DNA from: Spodoptera frugiperda
Lineage: Eukaryota; Arthropoda; Insecta; Lepidoptera; Noctuidae
Direction: 5' to 3'
Assembly: GCF_023101765.2 (NCBI RefSeq)
Contig: NC_064239.1
Location: 8,687,315-8,751,314 of the forward strand
DNA length: 64,000 nucleotides
The notes under the pieces were generated by a model. The model was not told where the DNA came from. It did no database searches and saw only the letters and a list, made by a program, of their open reading frames with translations. Of this stretch, positions 23,641 through 35,571 are shown in pieces. Every line of letters begins with the position of its first letter. The stretch's first letter is position 1. The position numbers and the translations under genes are program-made.

Positions 23641-25738
23641 TGCCAGACTACGAGATATTCTACAAAACGCCAGACAATTGACCAATGTATCTGGTATTAA
23701 AGATAGCCAGAAACGTTCAGAATCTTGTCATAAATTCCGAAGCAAAAAACAATTTCTATTTCTGAATGTACTCATTGGTATGATATTCGGTTATTTTGGT
23801 GATTTTGGCATTTCCAATGTAATATTTATGACGTTTTGATTTGATTGGCGTATTTAGTTGGACTAGTGGTCGCCTAGTGGTCGAAATTCGACCATATACA
23901 ATTTAATTTACAATACCACTTAACATACGTTCAAGGATAATTTTTATTTAACGAATTGCTATTAGTTTTGTAAAATTCAAATTAATATATTCCGGCGCAT
24001 CATGAATAACCAAACCTCCTTCAATGAGAAACCTCTGTTCATATGAGACGTGAGAATATCATCGCAATGTCTGTCAATTTTGACGTTTTGTCAAATACGA
24101 TACTATGCATGGTAGTGTGTGTAATGTTTTATTTATTGATTTAATGTACGGTACTTTATAAGCATTATTTTTTAGCGATCTGCACTTCTCCTACACATAA
24201 ACTATAAGTGTACCAAATTTTATGCTCCTACGTCCGCGCAATTTTCGTAAAAAGCGGTCCAATGTTTTTGCATCACGTATTAATATATAGATGATAAATC
24301 GGTTTTGATGTTTCTGAAGTCCAAATTCAAGGAAACTACTAAATCGTTTTTAATGAAACTTGGTACTCATTTAATGTCATGAGACTACTACCGCTTTTTA
24401 CTTCATGCACAATGAATATACATTCGAAACATACACCCAAATCACACTTTTTACCATTTTTGTCTGTCTGTCTGCTTGTTCTGGCAGCTATTCGTCTAGC
24501 CATTTCAGAGTAATCTCTTTTATTTAAAAATTTTGACGGGAATTTTATTTACACGTGTAATTGTACTAAGAAAAAACTTAGGCTACTTTTATTTTTGAAA
24601 AATGTATTTTATTTTTTCATTTTTATTTTTTAAGTAAAATCAAAATTCCATATTCTGTCAGAAATCATTATTCTACGAGGACAAAGTCACGAGCAACAGC
24701 TAGTTTATGAATAAAATAGAAAATGATAAATGAGTTATTTATAATGTTAATTACAAGTGATAGGATTACTTACCTCAAATGTTTCGTAGCTTGAACACAG
24801 AAAAACGGAAAACACATTTTCATTGATACCTCAAAAATTTTTAACACAACGTTTTGGTTACGTGATTGTAAATACGTTATTTTAATATAGACAATCGTAA
24901 ATTTAAAACGTAATTTAATAAATAGAAACACAGTATTTTTGTGTGTCAAATACTATATAGTTGTAGAATTGGAACTTAAAACGGGATATTTACCATGTTT
25001 TTCAATTTTAGTGAGTTTCCGATATTTTGGCACTATTAAAAACTATATAGTTGTGTTTACAGAAAAAAACAATTTGTAACAAAATGGCGATGATGTACTG
25101 GTAAGTAAATCTTTCTTTATCTATATTTGTTCTTTTTTCTCCTAGCAATAACAATGCCATCAATAACATAATTAGCAAAATCGGTTTAGGTAGCTGTTCT
25201 CGGGATTTGCGTTTCATTTTTAAAATATATCATATAAATTTTCCTTCTATATATAAATTTTCCTTTGGATGATTTTAATATGTACCTAGGTTTTATTTTT
25301 ATTCATTTGTATCATTAGGTATGTGAATGTAGAATAACATAATTATTATTTGTATTGAGGAAATTTTTATTTACCCTATACCTAGGTATCCGTCGATCTG
25401 GATGTCAGTGGAGGTATATTTATTTTTAACCTTTAAAATATTATTAATTAAATTCCCCTTTAAAAATACTATGGATGCAAACATACCCCAGTTTTTTAAA
25501 TTACAAAATTATTTATTGATATTTTGTTTGTAAGAATATCTAACAGTCTAGTACCGCGTCCCGGTTTCGCCCGGGTGTATAAAATATCCTAAGTATATAT
25601 TAATAAGTGATAATGGGGAATATACGTAAAGGTAAATTCCAAATTATATGTACATTTAGGTACGATTTTGTGCACTTGTATTTGCAACAATATTGGTTTT
25701 CCTTGATTCATTATTAACCTACCTATTCTAATTTATTG
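23641..25738. other. Intergenic, upstream of lipase 1
   Basis: AT-rich. It contains fragments of dispersed 3'-end repeats: 24,180-24,300; 24,460-24,705 ending 'acgagcaacagctagt'; and 25,550-25,620 with 'ccggtttcgcccgggtgtat'. No gene is supported. The open frame at 25,008-25,217 (minus) has no motif. Confidence 0.45.
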
Positions 25739-25746
25739 TATAAATA
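25739..25746 (+). promoter_or_regulatory. Possible TATA box of lipase 1
   Basis: 'tataaata' lies about 180 bases upstream of the lipase 1 ATG. In such AT-rich DNA this is weak evidence, and no start site is mapped. Confidence 0.25.
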
Positions 25747-25917
25747 CATAAGGGAGAATCGAAATGAAATACATTTAGTTGTTACAAGATTTTGTAGTAA
25801 ACCACTGCGAAAATTACTTTAAAATTTATAAATTTATTTTTACACAAGTTAGCAAACTTGTGTAAACAAGTTTAGTTTCAAATAGCAATTTGAAACTAAA
25901 CAAAGTCAACGTTGACG

Positions 25918-28900
25918 ATGTTTTCCAAGGAAGCAATTTATTTATTTTTAATTTCGTGCTGTGTATCGGAAATAGTTGCTGTGACTGGTGGATCTCTGAT
26001 CGGAGGTAGCGAAGTCTTTGGTATCTATAAATATATAAAAACTAGGCCCAGGCTAGCAGTGTCTTACTGCAGCGGTTGTTAGGGCTCCAGAGACAGAAAA
26101 CTTAACAACGATACGTTTTATTATATAGATAATTATTCTTATTATTTATTATTTAACAGAGCTATTATTATTCTCGGATATGGTTAACATATCTCCCATT
26201 GAGTGACCAATCAAAATTTATTTTACATGATGCATAAAGCTTATACAGATATATCTAAAATTTTGTATATAAAAATGTATTCTTTGTTTCAGCAAAATCG
26301 GGAACAAATCGAATAGAGGATGTGAAACTAAGATTTTATAATGGGTAAGTAAGATTTTGATAAATATGTATAATAAAGTGTGAGAGAGCCATGCTTCGGC
26401 AAGAATGGGCCGGCTCGACCGGAGTGATACCACGGCCTCACCGAAAACTGACGCGAAACAACGCTTGCGTTGTGTTTCGTTGTGTGAGTGAGGTTACCGG
26501 AAGCCCAATTTCCTCATTCCCAATCTTCTCGATCCCCGATTTCTCAACAATCCTTAAATTCCTAACCCCCAAAAGGCCGGCAACGTATTTGTAACGCCTC
26601 TGGTGTTTCAAGTGTCCATGGGCAGCGTCGATTGCTTACCATCAGGTGATGCGTCTGCTTGTTTCCATAAAAAAAGAAGAAGAAGAAAATTTTTCACGTC
26701 AAAACCTTGGAGACACCAAGTACCACTACTACTAAGTTTTCATAAATCTAATTTAAGAAAACTTAGCAGTAGTGGTACAAAATATAACAAAGTCCAAAAA
26801 GTTGGTTAGAAACAAAATTTTTTTTTAATTAATTTAAAAAAATATTGATTACATAATGAAAGTGGATCTGACGATGGGATCATTTTGATTTTATGATCTT
26901 TATATTTCAGACAAACAGTAGATCAGCATGTGGACATTCCTCTCAGTCAGGCAGAGCAGTTAATGCAAGTTGAGATCTTTAACCACAACAGCCCCACCGT
27001 CTTCTACATTCATGGATACGTTGAAGTTCCTGATCAGGAAAGTATAAAGGTAAGGAATGTACAGCAATCACACTCCATACTAATCGCACTCAGCTGTAAT
27101 ATCTATATTTCTCTTTAATTTTGCAAAATTTTATCCAACCATTTCAGAGAAACAACATTGTAAAAAATATTATTTTTTGTACGTATAGTATGTATATTCA
27201 AATGCATGTAGTAAGTGAGTCGTTATTTCAATATTACAAACAGATACTCCAATTTTATTTATTAGTACAGTAGACAAGCTAATACCCGCGGTATCGCTCG
27301 CGGGGATTACTTACTTTGTAACTAACGAAGTAGCCTAAACTACTCCTTAGTACATTAACTACCTGCCAATAAATTCCCATCAAAATCGGTCTAGCCATTT
27401 CAGAGATTGGCTAGAACAAACAGACAGATAAAAAATATAATTTTGGTGTATGTATCGTATGCATGGTCTTGTGCATATACTAATTTGTATATTACAAACA
27501 GACATTCCACCTACAAAAGCGTGTTCAAAAATTCTATTATAATTTATAATTGTTCCTTTTTCTATCTTCAGACCATCGTGAACGCCTACTTGCAGACAAA
27601 GCCGGGTACAAACGTAATATTACTAGACTGGTCTGAAATGGCACAAGGATCTTACACATTCAGTGCTGTATGGAACGCCAAAAAGGTAATTTTCTTACCA
27701 ATAATTTAAATACCTAGTAAGGTTATGCTACTTTATAGGTAGTTTAATGTTGGGAATTTCTATTTATTCTGATTCACAGAACGGATAGAAATCCACAACA
27801 TTTTATAAGCGTTGGATTTGGCTTTGGCTTGTAAAATCCAATAATTTTCTCCTCGTTTATCTATGATATAAAAATAAGTCGGGTTTTCCTTCCTGGCGCT
27901 ATAACTTCAGAGCGCACGAACCGATTTCCACAGTTTTGCATTCGTTGGAAAGGTCTCGGGCTCCGTGAGGTTTATAGCAAAGAAAATTCATTGGTGGCGA
28001 AACGGAGTTTGCCGGGTTTGCTAGTTATTCCTATATTTATTCTATCCTCACATAATTTTCTTCTCCTTTAGGTTGGACCTGCTGTAGCAGAACAGTTGAA
28101 TAAGTTGATTGACCTAGGACTACCCTTAGAGAAGTTACACATTATTGGTTTTTCATTGGGCTGCCATGTGGCAGGATACACTGCAAGGGAACTCAAGACC
28201 AGATACAATAAACTTGTCAAAAGGTACCCAACTTTTAGGAACGCAGGTTTTACATATTTCGTTCTGAGGGTTTAGTGTTCGTTTTACTTTGACCGAGATC
28301 GGTTATTTTCTGATTGGTTATTTCATTGGAGTCGGCCAATCAAAGCGCCGAACGCGGTCTCATTTCGATCTCATACAACGTAAAACAAACTCGTACTAAG
28401 CCCTCTGGTCTTTTCTTAACTATTTTAAAGGTTAACTCTAAGGGCACATACACTACATGCGCACGCTTTCGTCAATTAACGATTATAACGCGACTTGGCT
28501 GAATTTTGCGTATAAACAATCAAAACTATGTCCACATTGTGGCAACGTTTCGTCATACAATTCATAATATTCGTTTTTTTTTATAATTTTATTATTATTA
28601 TTTTTTTACATAAATTGTGGCCTTAAATCTAGACTCGCCAAACAGTAACGTGCAATTTGCATATGTAGGTTGCATGCATTCGTCAAATCACGCGTCGTAG
28701 ACAGTACGCCCTAGCTTTCGATAGGTTTAGAGCAACTGTCTTATTTATAAAGTGTATCTCCAAAGATTGAGCACATTCATTGTAGATAGCTTAATTATTA
28801 TTGATAGGTATTTTATAATTGGTTTAAGGGCTCGTGGACACGACGCCGCGCCGCTATGCTTTGTGCTACATAATTTTCTTTTTAACCAGACTAAGTTAAC

Positions 28901-30304
28901 ACGACCAAAAATGTTTTCAGGGTAACAGTACTTGATCCCGCCTATCCGTCGTTCTACCCAAATACCATTTTCTTGCAACATGTGAACGCAGGCGATGCAG
29001 AATTCGTGGATGCCATACATACTGACGGCGGTGGTTATGGCGCACCGGTACCAACTGGAACGGCTGACTTCTGGCCAAATGGTGGCCTCCGCAAACAACC
29101 TGGATGCCCTCTATTTGCCCCGATACCACTCTCCGATGAAAGTAAGTGTTTACTTAAGAACTACAAAATGACTTTTCTTGGCTCTTAAAGACGCCATACC
29201 ATTAATAATTACAACTATTACATCGTTTAATTTGGCATCAAACCTAATATTTTTAACGGTTCACTACGTATTTTTATCATCTATTCAGTTTGAGTACATA
29301 GTTAACAAGGATACAATTCCTCTTTTCAGATCTATGCAGTCATTGGAGATCGTGGCAGTATTACGCAGAATCAGTGAGGAATCCTGAAGCTTTCCCTGCT
29401 TCTCCTGCTTTATCTTACATGTACTTCCAATTAAATCCAAACCGTGCTCAGGGAATGAAGTATATGGGATATGGCTGTGATAGCAAGTAAGTTGAGAGTC
29501 CCCTCGTCCGCACGGATGCTTTTATGATGCGTTCCTTCTTCTTCTTTTGAAGTCGGTTAAAAGCGTTGGACGTATGAACAAATGCAGCTGCCAAGAGCTG
29601 CGGACTACTTAGCGGGTTTACCGGGGCTCCGGCTCGAAAAGCAGGAGAAGGAACAGAGTGGTTTTTAGTCAGTAAGAGTCTGTCACTCCCTCTCGCCTCG
29701 CCCAAGGCGGGAGAAGTGATTGGATGATTTCCCCTGTCAAAAAAAAAAGAATCTAGGTATTTGCTCATACATCCATCGCTTTAAATAACACGACCATTTT
29801 ATGGAGCAGTGTTGCATTTTCAACGCTGTGGCTTGGGTGTTAAAGACTAACTATCGGACTCAGAGTCGTTTAACGGTTATTTAACCCAGTCTCCATTTCC
29901 ATCAAATGCCTCTGAATATGACATCTAAATTTTAAAATTTTCATCGTCTAATTAATTCATCATTTTATTAATTTAAAAGAGAAATCATGAGTTAGTAATC
30001 GATTAAATAATAAAATTACGTAACATTAAAATCTAATAAAAATCATAAACTATGACAACAAAACAAAATTATATGGTTTCACGTCATCCTACAAAAATTA
30101 AGGAAAATGTTTGTTTTGACATTTCGAAAGAAGTCAATCTTCTATCTAATAATCTGCGAGTTTTGTCTTTACAACCATACTAGTATATTGTTAGAATTGT
30201 TTTTTTTTTTTATTAATTAATACTTTTTTTTCAGTGCTCGAGGAAATTATTACTTAACTACAAATAGCCAGGCACCATTTGCAAGAGGAATGAACGGGAT
30301 ATAA
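25918..30304 (+). CDS. Neutral lipase (pancreatic lipase family) 1, eight exons, 330 aa
   Basis: Secreted serine esterase of the insect pancreatic-lipase-like family, hydrolysing acylglycerols or phospholipids. Exons: 25918-26005, 26293-26344, 26911-27049, 27572-27685, 28072-28223, 28921-29141, 29330-29486, 30235-30304. The frame closes at each GT-AG junction (993 nt with stop). Residues 1 to about 22 are a hydrophobic signal peptide (YLFLISCCVSEIVA). The oxyanion-side HG is at VFYIHGY. The predicted triad is S159 in GFSLG, D187 in LDPAYP and H260 in CSHWRSW. The segment between Cys244 and Cys258 is short (13 residues), unlike the longer lid of mammalian pancreatic lipase, which suggests a reduced-lid or phospholipase A1-like enzyme. 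Gene 2 at 54,629 has the same exon phases. The donor of intron 1 is GTAGCG, which is unusual; the equivalent donor GTAGTG is used in gene 2. Exon 1 is the least certain exon, because its donor was chosen by phase and by comparison with gene 2. Confidence 0.92.
26383..26675 (+). repeat. Repeat family B in lipase 1 intron 2
   Basis: Full copy from 'gagagagccatgcttcggca' to 'atcaggtgatgcgtctgctt', followed by an A- and AAG-rich stretch. It lies entirely between lipase exons 2 and 3. Confidence 0.8.
26719..26779. repeat. Short inverted repeat in lipase 1 intron 2
   Basis: 'gtaccactactactaagttt' pairs with 'aaacttagcagtagtggtac' with one mismatch, around a spacer of about 20 bases. It could be the remains of a very small MITE, or a hairpin in the pre-mRNA. 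Confidence 0.65.
27120..27500. repeat. Two adjoining LINE-3'-end-like repeats in lipase 1 intron 3
   Basis: 'aaccatttcagagaaac' then 'ttacaaacagatactcc', followed by 'aaaatcggtctagccatt', 'agagattggctagaac' and again 'ttacaaacagacattcc'. The same order of phrases occurs at 1-250 and 14,925-15,165, so two partial copies lie head to tail here. Confidence 0.55.
27865..28026 (+). repeat. Interspersed repeat (gcacgaaccgatttccacag)
   Basis: 'tcctggcgctataacttcag' through 'ggtctcgggctccgtgaggt' to 'gtttgccgggtttgctagt' is a common moth dispersed 3'-end sequence. It lies in lipase 1 intron 4 and ends about 45 bases before exon 5. Confidence 0.55.
28267..28404. repeat. MITE family J in lipase 1 intron 5
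   Basis: The terminal inverted repeats are 'agggtttagtgttcgtttta' on the left and 'taaaacaaactcgtactaag' plus 'ccct' on the right. The core has 'ggccaatcaaagcgccgaac'. The flanks read 'ctg' on both sides, possibly a 3-bp target duplication. Other copies: 48,859-49,000, 56,116-56,257 and a partial one near 11,150. Confidence 0.75.
29578..29750 (+). repeat. R1-like LINE tail unit in lipase 1 intron 7
   Basis: Begins at 'gagctgcggactacttagcg', the shared start point of the short tail units. It runs through 'gtggtttttagtcagtaaga' and the C-rich block and ends in an A-run at about 29,741-29,748. It lies in intron 7, about 110 bases after exon 7. Confidence 0.85.
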
Positions 30305-30499
30305 GTAGAGGACTTCAATTTCATATATTTTTTTATATGTTACTCTTTTGATATTTTGTCCTTTTTATTACTCGTATTATAAAATAGGGCTTTAGAACAT
30401 TTATTTTATACTACTGCTTTTGCGTCTATACTTTTAAAAGTTTTTTTGCTTTTGCTTCTTTAGTTGTTTCATCGAAAGTAGTTGTTAACCATTTTCAGG

Positions 30500-30505
30500 A
30501 ATAAA
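30500..30505 (+). terminator. Polyadenylation signal of lipase 1
   Basis: AATAAA in 'tcaggaataaaacaag', about 196 bases after the lipase 1 stop. It is a good candidate for the 3' end signal, though no cleavage site can be seen. Confidence 0.6.
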
Positions 30506-32341
30506 ACAAGTAAAATATAATATTGTTTGCATTATTTTATTACGTAGATTACTGAAGAATATCCTATTATGTTATAAAACTATCAGCAAAGTGGAATGCG
30601 TAAGATCCCACGAGAAAACGTTAGTATGAAGTCATGTACCTGTGAGCCTGCCGTGGCTACATTGACACATTTGACCTCAATTCGGTTATAGGGTCGCTGA
30701 AACCCATCCAGCTGTCAGATTTCCATTTACTTCAGTGACAGGTTACGATGTCAAATCCGTCTCTACTCAACATTAAGAGCACTCTCGTCTCTAATTAGAG
30801 ATTAATTGAATCAGGGAGCGACGGAGAGCCCTTTGTCGGTTACTCGCATAAAACGCCCTCTCCATCAAAGGAACCCCCTAAAAAGAACTTTACAATTGTA
30901 TCTAAATGAATAAAGTTTGATTAATTCCTAAATCATGGTGATAAAGAATCGATTTCGGATTATGAATTTCGAACGTTTTTATTATACTCTCTCGACGGAG
31001 TTTCGCTGGTATGTGAGTCAGTTGGCCGCCACGCGTAGACGGCGTCGCACGTAGCGCCATGTTCCGCGCGGTGACAGACGGCTGGAAGCGATATTGGTGG
31101 GGAACAGGTACGGAACAAATAATCACGACTTCCTCAATAAACTACCAAATTATTTATGTGCGAATAAAATTGCAATGAGTTCATTTTATTTGTTAGTTGA
31201 ACGCGTAAGTTTTCTCGGTAGTTTTTGGATAAAATAACAAGAATAAGAAGCAAGTGAAGGCCTTTGTAGTGATTCTCGTGTAATGTTTTTATGGGGCATT
31301 GTTTTACTAGATTAATGTTTATGGAAACGTATACTGTAAGCGTCGTGTTGCTGAAAAAGAAAAGTCGTGTTGTGTAAAGGGTGCTAACCGGTGCGAAGTA
31401 CAGCATACCTGACAAGTTTAAAACTATTTGTGTCTGCGTTCGTTCAACTTCGCGCGCGCTCGTGCGTTTCCGGAGCACGTGGTAAAGGGGACCGCATTTG
31501 ACAGGTGTGAGCTGTTTGCAAAACCGATAACAACATTTGCTTTCCGGTTTTTGGGAAGATAGTGTCTCATGCATTGTGTGACTACAATGCGTTGTGTTGT
31601 TCACTGCAATCTACTACAGATTCGATACGATTCCATAATGGACTTATTAGTTATTACGTTAACGTGTAATTTGTCATAGCATTTGTGTAATTAGCGAGTG
31701 AAGTAATTGCGTGTTTTATTATACTTGTTATAATAATTATCTACCTGTTTTTAATTACTAGTTATTATAAAATTCTTTGAAATGAATTGTGTTAAGAAAT
31801 TCTAATTATTTTTGCAATTATTTGAGGTAACACGTAAATACTTAACATTTTAAATTTAGTGTATTCAATCATTGAATTTAAATTGCCTTGTAAGTGTACC
31901 GGCCAATTTAAAATGTCTACTGGTGTGTTAAACATAATTATTCCAAAGTCCTTGAGATTACTTAGATGTCATGAATTACAATTACATAAACAGAGTAATT
32001 AAAATTCTGCATATTATTATTATTTCAACCGCAATTTTCATTGACCGGAATATTTTTAACCTTAAAAACAATTAAAATTAATTTATTATTATTTTACATT
32101 GTATTTTCCATTATAACTACAAAATATTTTATGCTATTTATATTTTGTTTTATTATTTTAAACTTTAATTTATATAGTGATAAAATCAACGGCACATCTT
32201 AGAGTGGTACATATCTCAATCTATAGGAGACAACATATAAGTATGTATAAATAATAATTGTTTTAAATAGTCTTCAAGTTTCTTCTAAAACAAATACCAC
32301 TTTTTACTCATCATTCCATACTGTACATATATTCGAGATTA
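30506..32341. other. Intergenic with an unexplained GC-richer block
   Basis: Mostly AT-rich, but about 30,990-31,120 and 31,430-31,520 are clearly richer in G and C, with CG-containing words such as 'ccgccacgcgtagacggcgt' and 'cttcgcgcgcgctcgtgcg'. An open frame at 31,134-31,604 (minus, 156 codons) covers part of this. It has no motif, and its second half is low-complexity AT-rich sequence, so I do not call it a gene. A promoter or non-coding first exon is possible. Confidence 0.4.
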
Positions 32342-32343
32342 TA

Positions 32344-33029
32344 ACGGGTGTCCCAATAAGAACGCAAGATTTAAATTTGGCGGCATTCGAAGTATCATTG
32401 TTTGACATTTGAACACGTGTTATTTTTTGTTAGTATAAGGTACGAGGTTAGTAAAAATGGAGCGCTTCACGATTAAAAATGAGCCAGGTCAAGCGCAAAC
32501 AGTCAATCATGATGTTCGGTATCGTAAAATGATAACCAGTCTTTTCGTACCTCGAATTGAAGAAATGGATTTGGAGGGCATGTGGTTTCAACAAGATAGT
32601 GCCACATGTCATACAACCAGAGAAACAATTGAATTGCTGCATCAGTCATGTCCCGGTTGTGTTATTTCACGTTTTGGAGACCAGAATTGGCCGCCTAGAT
32701 CATGTGATTTATCACCATTAGACTTTTTCTTCGGGGTTTCTTAAAGTCGATGGTTTATGCGAATAAGCCGACGACGACTCAAGCCTTAAAAAGGAAATTG
32801 GACGCTGTATTAATGAAATACCGCAGCATTTATGCAAAACGGTCATTGAAAATTTCATTGAAAGATCGCGTATGTTTCAGCAAACCAGCGGCAGCCATCT
32901 GCCCGATGTATGTTCCATAGATAACCTCATCCTCTCTACTTTACGATATTATAAAGCTTTCACGATTTTTTAAAAAATATCTGCGTTTTATTTAAAATTT
33001 AAATCTTGCGTTCTTGTTGGGACACCCTT
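32344..33029 (+). mobile_element. Deleted Tc1/mariner-superfamily transposon
   Basis: A 686-bp element with terminal inverted repeats of about 35 bp and two mismatches: left 'acgggtgtcccaataagaac' and onward; right end complementary, finishing 'gttcttgttgggacaccctt'. It is flanked by TA on both sides (32,342-32,343 and 33,030-33,031), the standard mariner target duplication. An internal frame at 32,457-32,744 encodes the C-terminal half of a transposase: WFQQDSATCHT with the second catalytic Asp, then NWPPRSCDLSPLD with the third acidic residue about 36 residues later. The frame then shifts and continues as LKSMVYANKPTT up to about 32,920. The N-terminal DNA-binding part and the first catalytic Asp are missing, so this copy cannot make active enzyme. 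It could move only with help in trans. Confidence 0.9.
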
Positions 33030-33309
33030 TAATAGGAAAATACATCATGTTTTTGGTTTTCCAAAGACGTCTAAGTCCGCAAAAGCACATGTTTATTTAT
33101 AAATATAGTATACATTTATTATATAACTATAAAAATGTGTATTTTATGAGCCAAAATATCAATTTGTTGATTAAACAAAAAATGAATTCATTTTGGGAGG
33201 TCAAACCTTACATTGAAATATTAATTATTCAAAAAATTACCATACTTTCAATAACATTAATACTTTTGATACTTAATTGGCATTTCTCACTACCGTGTTC
33301 GGTTTCAAA

Positions 33310-33545
33310 ATATCAAATAGTCACTCAAAGTCAAAGTCAAATCATTTATTCCAATTAAACCATAAATAAGATACTTTTGAAATGTCAATAAATAATAATC
33401 TGTCAATCTGTCCGTCAGTGAGGCTAGGCGCTCGATCCAAAGTGTAGCTTCGCACGGAGAATCAAAACTCAGATGTAAAAAGAAATCATAACATCGAGCC
33501 AAGGAGATTATACATTTAACAAACAAATAGCAACTCTTCTTTATA
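33310..33545 (-). repeat. LINE 3'-end repeat with tcaaag tail, antisense
   Basis: 'actcaaagtcaaagtcaaat' then 'catttattcc' is the reverse of the tail at 20,840-20,870. The sequence continues through 'gctcgatccaaagtgtagct' to about 33,545. The coding part is absent. Confidence 0.5.
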
Positions 33546-34134
33546 ATGTATATATATAATTTACAATTACTTTAATACATCTGGTTATATACTAAGGCCG
33601 TGTAGGCTGGTTAGCCTTGAAACGTCAGTATATGTAAGCCTATACGGTTAGTCTGATGCGGAATAAAATATGCCTATCGACATTGGCATCTTATAAAAAA
33701 CACAACTAATTAATTAATTAAGTATATTATTTATATAAATTCCTGGGTTTTTATTATATTATACAGGTGTATAAAATAGATTTTTTATTACATAAGCATT
33801 GAGGTAATATTTTTTGTATATCACGTATATGAACAGTTGTGTTATTGAGTGTATCTTCTATAGTACAAAAATTAATCACTAAGCGAAAATCTTGAGAAAA
33901 GATGAACCGATTTTGGAAAGAACATATTTTGGTGGGTTTGTTACAATAAAAAAAGTTCTTACTTAAGAAAAAAATGTGCAGAAATATTTCCAAGGCGAAA
34001 CAAAGATCGCAAGGTCGTCTAGTTACAGTTATAACTAGTTATAGTTGAGACATATTACTGTATTAAAATTGTAGACCACACTGTACGCTGTGGATGCATT
34101 AAAGTAATTTGATTTGATTTAGTTACTAATATAA

Positions 34135-34290
34135 TTTACTGATATGAAGAAATGAAATGAAATGATTTATTTCTGTAAGTAGGTTATAAAATAACACTTT
34201 TACAGCTAGATGAGGCCGACATTTCCTATCCGACTACTCTGAGAAGAAATGCCGAAACAAACTCAGAGGTCATAGTCTCTTTTAAAGTCC
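34135..34290 (-). repeat. Interspersed repeat (gagaagaaatgccgaaacaa)
   Basis: 'gaaatgaaatgatttatttc' is followed by 'tgaggccgacatttcctatc' and 'gaagaaatgccgaaacaaac'. The start resembles a LINE tail in reverse orientation, and the family is common in moth DNA. There is one copy in the window. Confidence 0.45.
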
Positions 34291-35400
34291 AGACAATGAA
34301 ATAGAGGATAATGTGAGAGAACCGTGCAAGTTGATTCTGTAGTGGTCTTTAGAAGAAAGAACCACAACAGTATGAGCGGAGCTATTCAGATGGCAGTACG
34401 CCTTATCTTTCTGTCATGCTGCAATAGGTTACTTTTATATCCTTTTTACGACAGTACCGCGGTTAACACATTGAACGCCGTGGTGGTCACCGGTGACCGA
34501 CGTTAGCGGAGGATTTGCCTTCAACACTTTTCTATTGGCAGTCAAAGACGAAGAAAAAACCAAAACAAAAAAGCAAGCAATACCTATAATACACTAGTAT
34601 ACTCAATAGCTATAAATAAATACACCGGTTTCTTCCATTAGGCTATAAAAACTTTCATCCATAATAAATTTTCCATTAGTTAGAATCGAATACAAAATGT
34701 GAATTCGATAAAAAAGAAATAGTTTTTATAGATTTTTAAATTAACACTTTATCTACGATTACAGCGATAATTTTTTACCATATAAATGCAAAAAATTGTA
34801 AGGATGTATGTTTGTTACTCTTTCACGCAAAATCTACTAAACGAATTTGGATGAAACTTGGTACAGAGATAGACTATTATAACATCGGCGGAATTAAGAA
34901 TCACACAGTGCATAGTTTTTAAGTTAATTGCGTATGAAAACTGACTTTTATTATAATTTGTAAAGATTATTTTAAGTATTAATAATCTTATATTAATACT
35001 AATATAAATACAAACAATATCACACAAAATGTTTCAAGAAACTCTAAAATACACGGAATAATAATTAATCATTCAAGGTTACAAAAATACAGTTAAATAT
35101 TATTGTCAGTAACTACAGTAGTTAACATTTAACCTCTACATAGAACCTGTCATGTAGCACACTAACTAGTTATTGTATAGTTCAAAAGGAACAAACTAAC
35201 CATCAATCAAAGTTTAACTACAGTATTTAACTTCGCGGTTAATTATAGATTTAAGTATTTTGTTAAAGTTTTGTACACGTTTCGTACATGATTCCACGTG
35301 CAATACTAGTCTATATTGAGAACTTCTTACTACTTAGTTCTAAGTCAGGGGACTATAGCCAACCATAGCACGCATCTTTCCATTTAAAAAAAAAACACAG
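34291..35400. other. Intergenic, no gene recognised
   Basis: AT-rich. A dispersed repeat fragment lies at about 34,780-34,900, with 'cgcaaaatctactaaacgaa' and 'tggatgaaacttggtacaga'. Nothing else is supported. Confidence 0.4.
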
Positions 35401-35414
35401 CTCAGCTGAATCCG

Positions 35415-35571
35415 AAGCTGCGGACTACCTAGCGGGTTTACCGGGGCTTCGGCTCGACAGGCAAGAGTAGGAACGGGTGGTTTTTACTCAGTAAGAGTCT
35501 GACACTCCACCTCGCCTCGCCCAAGGCGGGAGAAGTCATTGGATGATTTTCCACCTTCAAAAAAAAAAAAG
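35415..35571 (+). mobile_element. Tail-only unit of the R1-like LINE with target duplication
   Basis: A unit of about 157 bp starting 'aagctgcggactacctagcg' and ending in an A-run. It is flanked by 'ctcagctgaatccg' at 35,401-35,414 and 'cttagctgaatccg' at 35,572-35,585, a 14-bp direct repeat with one mismatch. This geometry (poly(A) plus target duplication) is what LINE-machinery retroposition leaves. The unit itself has no coding capacity. Confidence 0.88.

Noticed and set aside
31134..31604. A 156-codon protein on the minus strand
   Set aside because: No motif, no splice or promoter context, and half of it is low-complexity AT-rich sequence.
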